A DNA stretch of 64,000 nt from Fennellomyces sp. T-0311 (Eukaryota > Mucoromycota > Mucoromycetes > Mucorales > Lichtheimiaceae). The notes under the pieces were generated by a model. That model worked only from the letters and a program-made list of their open reading frames with translations. It had not been told where the DNA came from and made no database searches. Shown here one piece after another: positions 57,635-64,000 of the stretch (the stretch's first letter is position 1; every line of letters begins with the position of its first letter). The stretch spans positions 1,488,001 through 1,552,000 of the forward strand of contig JALLLT010000001.1 of NCBI GenBank assembly GCA_025266875.1, written 5' to 3'. A program made the position numbers and the translations under genes.

Positions 57635-59051
57635 ATGTCTCGCCATTCCACGCTCATTGCTCTTTTACACTTGTTTGCATTCCTTCCGCAAGCAATTCTG
57701 GCTTTGGAAAGCAAAGTCAAGAACCTCGTTGTTTTCGGTGATTCCTATTCCGGTAATTACGGTGCTACTGGCTTGGGTCCTATACCCTGGATACTGATGT
57801 AAATATAGACCTTGGTAACTTTCATCGATGGACAAACGGTCCGGTCTGGAGTGAAAACGTCGCAGTTGGCTGGAATGCGTCCTTGTACAGCTTTGCATAC
57901 ACCGGTTCAGCATGTGATAACGAGCTTTTCCCCAATGTATCGGCAGCAGACCAAATGCCCAGCATCCGTGACCAGATTGAAATGTTCTACAACCTCGACT
58001 TGAATTTGGACCCCACCGAAACCGTCTTTGCCATCTGGGTCGGCATCAACGATATCCAAAAATCGTACCAGCAAAGCATCGGTAAGTTTGGATTGAAACA
58101 AGCCGACCGTAGCTAATATGTGCAGCAATACAGGTACCGATGAGGAGCCTGACTTCAAGAATGTTGCCATCTGCATTGGTCAGCAACTACGCAACATCCG
58201 CAAAGTCTTCCATGCCAACCGTATCATGGTGTTCAACGTGCCCCCATTGGAACGCATGCCCTTCTTTGCCGACAACGACGAGCACACGGATAAGGAAAAA
58301 TGGGGCGTCGCCGCCGAAGAACTGAACCGCATGCTACAGAATGATGTGGTCAGTCTCAACAAGCATCATCACGCGCTTGAATTGGACCTTGTTGATGTGC
58401 ACACCCTGTTGTCTGATATCGCCGCCGATCCTCCCATTTTTGGATTCTCAGATGCTGCCAATGCATACCTTGACGCGTGCCAGGGTGCGTGCCAGGAAGA
58501 GATCGATGACTTCGTCTGGTGGGATCGCACCCACTTGACTGGAGGTAACATTATGACGCTTTATCTGTTTACAGTCCAAACTCACTTCTCTTTGGTCAGG
58601 TGCCCATCGTGTCATCGCTAACAGCATCCTCTTGGCCGGTTCGTACGCTCAGTCCACATCCGTCGATCTCAGCTTGACAAACGTCAAAGCACTTCTTGAG
58701 GAACCCCAATCCCGCTACCGATCCCCAGTCTACGTGCCACCCCCCAACACAGGTCTCATTGACAAGATTGTCCAAGAGATGGCCAAAACAACAGCTGCCA
58801 ACATCGACATACAACAAGACCTCGACGACGATTTGAGAGAAAGCCACTTCTGGAGCCGAGTGTTCGTTTGCTTCACATTCGTACTCGTTGCTGGTGCGGC
58901 ATTGCTTGCGTGGAGACGCCAACGTCACCTTAGAAGCAACTGCCGATGCCGCAGCGGAGGTCTTTTGGACCCAAGTAGCATCGAATCACAACATCGTGGA
59001 CGGTACTTTTTGCCCTTCCGCCCCAATAACGAAATGATCGAGACGAAATGA
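57635..59051 (+). CDS. GDSL/SGNH esterase, CE16-type, membrane-anchored
   Basis: Four exons: 57635-57752, 57809-58081, 58134-58544 and 58600-59051, closing at 417 aa. A signal peptide (LIALLHLFAFLPQAILA) is followed by VVFGDSYSDLGNFHRWTNGPVW, the block I signature of CE16 acetylesterases, with nucleophile Ser37. Block III is WVGINDI and block V is WWDRTHLTGGAHRVI with the Asp and His of the triad. Such enzymes remove acetyl groups from hemicellulose sugars or related esters outside the cell. A C-terminal span (VCFTFVLVAGAALLAW) followed by Arg-rich sequence suggests a type I membrane protein rather than a freely secreted enzyme. The donor of intron 1 splits the FGDSYS/D motif; unspliced, the frame stops within 17 codons. 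Confidence 0.9.
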
Positions 59052-59723
59052 TCGTTTGTGTGATCATGCTACATCCCTTTTCTCTCTAACTCTATCTCCT
59101 CCTTGTGTCATACAAAAATACCTTTTTCTTTCGCACACCTTCATCCCCCACACCTTTTTGTTGTTGTATTTCTGTCATCCTTCTTGTTGTACATCTTTTT
59201 TCGCTTTCTTATACATCCCGTCACACATTGCCAGAGGCAAGTAATTCAAACCCTAATAAATGAAGATCTATGGGGGGTGACGCACAAACAGTACGGAAGT
59301 ATACATCCGATCGCATCACGCATGAAGTAGGCCCTTGTTATGGTCAATCACCGAACGGAGCTCTTTGTTCCACCGCTTGCACATAATAGTGCAAAACGTC
59401 CAACAAGAAAAGCGCACGTTAAGTCATTCTCTCCCATTCTTATTCTTGTTCGCCTGAAACGGCGAACAACAGTTATGACAGTGATAAATACGCAAGCGTC
59501 GCGGCCTGTCGGAAGATTAAGCTTTTCAGAAACATGGACAATCATCAGGTAAGTAACAAGTTTTAGTTTATTTTTATTCCAGAATATACTCCATCTGAAC
59601 AACGCTCGAGCCCATTTTTGGGTATCAAGCAGGGTCCCCAACAATTGTTTTCTTTATATAATGTGCTAAAAACTTTTCGAACCTTCCACTTATTAGACGA
59701 ACTCTTGTCTTCATTTCCAAAAC
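59052..59723. other. Intergenic, no gene
   Basis: Pyrimidine-rich 3' flank of the esterase gene and AT-rich promoter of the homeodomain gene. Frames at 59340-59644 are unrecognised. Confidence 0.45.
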
Positions 59724-61262
59724 ATGGACCAGGAGCTCAGATTTGAAAAGACCGAGGATGGCGATGCTCCCAAGAGCTGGTTAGAAGTTCTTCTTACGCA
59801 CTTCCCAGAGATGACACACTTTATTTTTCATCCTTGCTTTAAGCCTTTTTCCGATTACTGGCTCCATTTCCAACGCTGCGTCGCACTAGCCGAGTTCCCT
59901 GAAAGCCGTGCTGCTGTTGAGCAGGATCTAGGCATCATGGTCATCGAGTTGCATAATCTCGTTGTGACTATTTTTCAAAGCCAACCGCAACAATATGTCC
60001 CTGAGGATTGCGAAAGTTCCACACCTTATATTATCGCTGCTGTCCTAAAGCTGAGGGAACGCGTTGAGGTCATGCAACACACACTCAGATTTCTCGAGAA
60101 CGGCCGGTTGCTTGGCAAGGACCCCCTCACTACCTTGGTTCCCTACTTGCAGTATATCACGACGTTGTGTCAACAGCAAAATGTGACCCCAGACACCTCT
60201 ATGCAAGGCATGCAAAGCCAATTTTATGTAAATCCGGCAGCACTTATGCAACCCTGGCCTGAGGCCAACGACTTGTCCTTGATCGCACCGATACAGCCAC
60301 TTCCATTGCCATCGCAGCCACAGGTACAACAACTGCCAATGCAGTCTCAACAACAGTTCGATATACCGCCGATACAGCAGCAACAGCAGTTCCATGTACT
60401 GCCGATGCAGCTGCAGCAAGTACAACTACAGTCCATGCCACTACAGCAGGTGCAGTCACTGCCTATGCAATTACAAGTGCAACCACAGCAAATGCTTCCT
60501 CAATCGATGCAAGTAGAGTCAACTCCTGAAGCGGCCGTGCTACCCTTGCCCTCGCCGCCGCGGTCAGTGGCGCAAGCCGAGATACAGCAACTCGAGACCA
60601 AGCATCATATTCCACAGCCAGAAACCCCGCCCGATTCAAGTTCAGCTGAAGAGGTATGCGATACTCCAATGTCGATTGATGATGAAGACGACGAACTTGA
60701 CGATGACAACGATGCCGATTATCGCGACGATGATGACCATGAAGAAACAGAAGAAGAAGTTATAGACGAAGATGATGAATATATCGAGCCAGAAGCCAAG
60801 TTAGCATCGCGTCGTCGTCGTGTTCCACGTGTTAAACAATCATCCGAAGGTGCTGTAGTCAAGCGTCCGCGTGCTCCTCGTCATTATACACGACGCACAG
60901 CGACATCTTACGATGCAGAAACCACCCATTACTTGAAGTCGATCTTCTTTAGCATTTATAGCAAGCGCGATAAGCTGACCAAGGACCAACGCCGCCAGGT
61001 GCAGCAACATACCGGTCTCAAGCCTCGCAACATCACTTACTGGTTTTCGAATCATAAACGTCGCTTCCAAACTTCTCTTCACGTGTTCAAGGAAACCGTG
61101 CGGGCATCCAATGGAAAGATCAAGACTTACGACGACTTTTTAAGATGGCGCCTTGATCGTGGGTTGCCAGAGGAAGTCATGGAAAGTGAGCTCGACAATA
61201 TTCCTGCTGTCGATTCTCCTACATCAGTTGAGGATACCACAGAAAGCGCAGTAAGTTCTTAA
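59724..61262 (+). CDS. Homeodomain transcription factor
   Basis: Single exon, 512 aa. The N-terminal third is helical with no known domain (LEVLLTHFPEMTHFIFHPCF). Residues about 185-270 are very Gln-rich (LQQVQLQSMPLQQVQ), and about 315-355 are acidic (DDEDDELDDDNDADYRDDDD) followed by a basic RRRRVPRVK-type patch. A homeodomain lies at about 395-448: THYLKSIFFSIYSKRDKLTK, then RQVQQHTGLKPRNITYWFSN and HKRRF. Helix 3 retains W440, F441, Asn443 and basic residues. The loop length looks close to TALE or fungal mating-type homeodomains, but I cannot assign a subclass. Expected to be nuclear and DNA-binding; the Gln-rich and acidic stretches could be activation regions. Confidence 0.85.
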   Translation: MDQELRFEKTEDGDAPKSWLEVLLTHFPEMTHFIFHPCFKPFSDYWLHFQRCVALAEFPESRAAVEQDLGIMVIELHNLVVTIFQSQPQQYVPEDCESSTPYIIAAVLKLRERVEVMQHTLRFLENGRLLGKDPLTTLVPYLQYITTLCQQQNVTPDTSMQGMQSQFYVNPAALMQPWPEANDLSLIAPIQPLPLPSQPQVQQLPMQSQQQFDIPPIQQQQQFHVLPMQLQQVQLQSMPLQQVQSLPMQLQVQPQQMLPQSMQVESTPEAAVLPLPSPPRSVAQAEIQQLETKHHIPQPETPPDSSSAEEVCDTPMSIDDEDDELDDDNDADYRDDDDHEETEEEVIDEDDEYIEPEAKLASRRRRVPRVKQSSEGAVVKRPRAPRHYTRRTATSYDAETTHYLKSIFFSIYSKRDKLTKDQRRQVQQHTGLKPRNITYWFSNHKRRFQTSLHVFKETVRASNGKIKTYDDFLRWRLDRGLPEEVMESELDNIPAVDSPTSVEDTTESAVSS

Positions 61263-62120
61263 TTATTAAACCTTACTCGTTCTTGCTTCAGTTCGCAAAA
61301 AAATTCTTTCCTGCTCACCCTACTTTTATCATATATCTTAATTAAATAAAAAAAAGTTGCAGTACTAGTACAATGGTTGTTTTTCATTGAATCACTTTCA
61401 TTGTTGACACCTGACAATGAGTTAGTTGATCCTGTTAAAGATAATGCAGTAAGATGTCAAATTTGGGGAAACGGGGGGGGGGGATTCAGGGTCTGATGCA
61501 CAAAAATGCTTTATAAAAGGGGAACACCTGCAAGTAATAACATTACATATGATATCAGATCAGCCAGAGATTGATAACTACGTATCATAACAACATTCTA
61601 AAACTGTCTTGACTGCAAGTGTCTTTGATGGAGAAAAAGTTCTAAAAGAATGAAATTAGTTGAGCGTAGCCAATCGTATTCATAACCGAGAGCATGTCTG
61701 TAATCTAATCCAACCGGCCCACGTGATACCTTAGCAGGATCAGCTATTGTGAATAGACTATTATGAACACGTAGAGAAAATGTCGAGCCCTTATTCGTTG
61801 ACATCTTGCAACCAGTTTTAAAACGTTTTTCGCTCCTATGATCTTGTGTTGCGTATTTACTTATAAAATCCAAGATTTGGAATGTCGTGCTTGATCTAGT
61901 GCGCTTATTGGGGTAAAAAGAAGAGTAATCGTTGCCACTGAATGTAGACTCATGCGCCGCCCGAACCCCTTCCTCCTATTGAGGAATTTAAGTTCAAATG
62001 GGAGTATGCTAGTAGTAGATCACGATACTTTATATTTGTGCCAACGATTTTGTCGTCTTTCTTTTCTTTCTTTTTCTCTCTCTTTTTTCTCTTTACATTT
62101 TTTTTGCTCATTATAACAAT
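61263..62120. other. Intergenic, no gene
   Basis: AT-rich with an 11-G run at 61473-61483 and T/C-rich tracts at 62048-62105 before the Bta1-like start. No supported frame. Confidence 0.5.
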
Positions 62121-64000
62121 ATGAAGTCAAAGCATAACAAGATACGATTTGCCCTGGTACCTTTTTGTATGGGAATGGCGAACATTTACCTGCGAAAGGT
62201 CGATCTTTTGGAGCCTTTTTACGCGCAGTATCAGTGGGCAAACGCAATCGTTCTGAGCCTGATCGGATCTGTTGTATCACTGGCGCTTGCTTGGGATCAT
62301 ATCAAGACGCCTATCATGTTCATGTATTCATGCTTTTTAAAGCCACTCGGACACCATGGGGACGCACAAAGCCGCCTCGAATCCTTTTATCAGGGACAAG
62401 CTCATAGTAAGTTACGCTTTTGATGTGGAAACCTGCATCTTGCCCCCCCCCCAAATAAATGTAACAACAGTAACATAAACTTTATACCGAACTTAACCCC
62501 TGAATTCATCTTTTTTTTTTTATCTTAGTCTATGACGACTCGCGTGGTAAACTATTACGAGGTCGTAAGACTATGCTTCGATTGTGTGCAGCACAACTCA
62601 AGGATCAAATGGCAAATGGGATCACGGCACGTAAACCTGTATGGATTGACTTGGGAGGAGGAACAGGTTATATAAGAGTTAAGGGGCGTGTCCATGAATG
62701 GTATGCTAAACAAAAAGGTTATAGGTTGGAATATCGAGCAGATGCATGCCTACTTCCCGATTGAGAACTTTGAAAATGTAATCCTGGTCGACTTGACACC
62801 CTCTTTGTGCAAGATTGCCCGCGAAAGGTTCAAGCAGCGCGGATGGAACAATGTTATTGTCTTGTGTCAAGATGCAGCCAACTTTGAAGCGCCATTCCCA
62901 GTGGAAGGCAACACGCAATTAGTAACCATGTCATACTCACGTAAGTGTCAACTGGTTTCCATGGAACCGTAACGTTAACATGCTCTCAAAACAGTATCAA
63001 TGATGGACAACTATTTCCCAATTGTAGATCGAGTCCAATCGCTTTTGTCACCGGATGGTTTATATGGGGTTGTGGACTTTTACGTGTCGGGCAAATCCAA
63101 TGCTCCTGCCGAAGCCCATTCACCGCAAGACAATCGTCAGTGTAGCTGGTTGTCGCGATTCTTTTGGCACATTTGGTTCGATTTTGATCATATCAACCTT
63201 TCACCTGGCCGTCGCGATTATCTTGAATACAAGTTTGACACTGTCAAAAGCTTGAGCCGCAGAAACCACTTTGTGGTCCCTTACATGATCCAGATCCCTT
63301 ATTACATTTGGCTCGGTTGTTCCCATGCAAGGGGTCAGTTTATCTCTGCCCCGTCGGTATCATCAAGCAGTGGTGCTAGTGATTGCTCCGCGTCTCCTAA
63401 GTTGGGCCCTCTGCTCGAGTCGCGGCGACAGTGGCGCCTGGAATATGACCCGTCATTGCCCTGTCATACCCAGTTCCGTACCTATGTTTACGCCTTTACC
63501 TGGGAGGATCCACGAGTCGATCTGCAACATCTTGATTTGTCAAGTGATGATGTGATGCTTGTCATCACTTCGGCAGGTGACAATGCTCTCGAATATGCCA
63601 TTGCTGCTCAACCAAAACGAATTCACTGTGTTGATATGAATCCTTGTCAGGTAAAAGTAAAAAGGAAGTACTTTCAACAAGTTGGGCTCATGCGGAAGGG
63701 TATAGAATCACCTGTTGGAGCTGAAACTCGCTAGCATTGCTTCGTTGTCGTATAAGGACTTTTGGCGTATGTTTGGTGACGGACAGCACCCACACTTTGC
63801 CAGCCTGTTACACGATACAATTTCTCCACAGCTGAGTTCGTATGCCTTCCAATACTGGTCGCAATATGCCGATCGATTCTCGCAGCAGTTTTATCGATCT
63901 GGCTATTCCGGTCTTGCCCTGGTGATTTTTGAATGGTGGAGTAGAGCCATGGGGGTTACGAAGGATGTGGAAAATATGTGTCATGCAGAGACTATTGGGG
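62121..64000 (+). CDS. Betaine lipid synthase, Bta1-like (5' part; runs off the window)
   Basis: Exons 62121-62406, 62529-62666, 62725-62940, 62995-63650 and 63706 onward are in one frame to the window end (530 codons so far). An N-terminal hydrophobic region (NAIVLSLIGSVVSLALAW) is followed by a methyltransferase domain with SAM motif VWIDLGGGTGWNIEQM (Asp136) and VILVDLTPSLCKIARERF. After about residue 330 comes the amino-carboxypropyl transferase (DUF3419, BtaA-like) domain: YVYAFTWEDPRVDLQHL, DDVMLVITSAGDNALEYAI and IHCVDMNPCQNHLLELKLAS. Together these activities make DGTS betaine lipid from diacylglycerol and SAM, a lipid that replaces phosphatidylcholine under phosphate limitation in many fungi. 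The 3' end is missing only because of the window edge. Intron 2 uses a GTTATA donor. Confidence 0.9.

Overview
This is nuclear DNA of a filamentous fungus, most likely an early-diverging one (Mucoromycota, Mucorales-like). About fifteen protein genes are cut by many short spliceosomal introns, mostly 48-75 nt with GT-AG ends. The proteins are eukaryotic: mitochondrial malate dehydrogenase, a 20S proteasome beta subunit, PP2A B56, actin capping protein, Bta1. Fungal families (HET domain, AMN1, CE16 esterase, KDZ transposon) point to a fungus. I saw no rRNA, tRNA or CRISPR. Gene models below were built by hand from reading frames and splice consensus; most close exactly in frame.

Layout. 0-2.9 kb: a broken HET-domain gene. 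3-22.7 kb: a dense housekeeping block with P450, molybdopterin synthase large subunit and AsnRS on either side of a 90-bp divergent promoter, an alpha/beta hydrolase fused to a tyrosine phosphatase, an AMN1-like F-box/LRR protein, proteasome beta-6, a multipass membrane protein with two GC-AG introns, an aspartic-protease-like protein lacking its second catalytic Asp, a kelch membrane protein and a PP2A B56 subunit. 22.7-26 kb: gene-poor, with a decayed partial copy of a pfkB kinase gene whose parent lies at 34-35 kb. 26-32.2 kb: a complete KDZ DNA transposon with 334-bp inverted termini, an accessory gene and a 951-aa transposase. 32.5-35.4 kb: malate dehydrogenase and a pfkB kinase. 35.4-44.9 kb: a decayed, repeat-rich zone with GH3-GNAT pseudogene pieces, an unidentified pseudogene, a second smaller element built like the KDZ element but without transposase, a nested MITE and a TA-flanked pogo-like element. 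44.9-50.9 kb: capping protein alpha, a TCP11/SOK1 protein and a ketohexokinase-like pfkB protein. 50.9-57.6 kb: AT-rich, gene-poor, with MITEs and a 73-bp tandem repeat. 57.6-64 kb: a CE16/GDSL esterase, a homeodomain protein and the 5' part of a Bta1 betaine-lipid synthase that runs off the window.

The housekeeping genes are functionally unrelated neighbours. The notable system is the pair of elements at 26-32 kb and 39.6-41.4 kb. Both have long inverted termini that contain the promoter and start codon of an accessory gene, both share terminal CAATTTCT, and their accessory proteins look related. This suggests a KDZ-associated family in which promoter and N-terminal coding sequence are part of the transposon ends.
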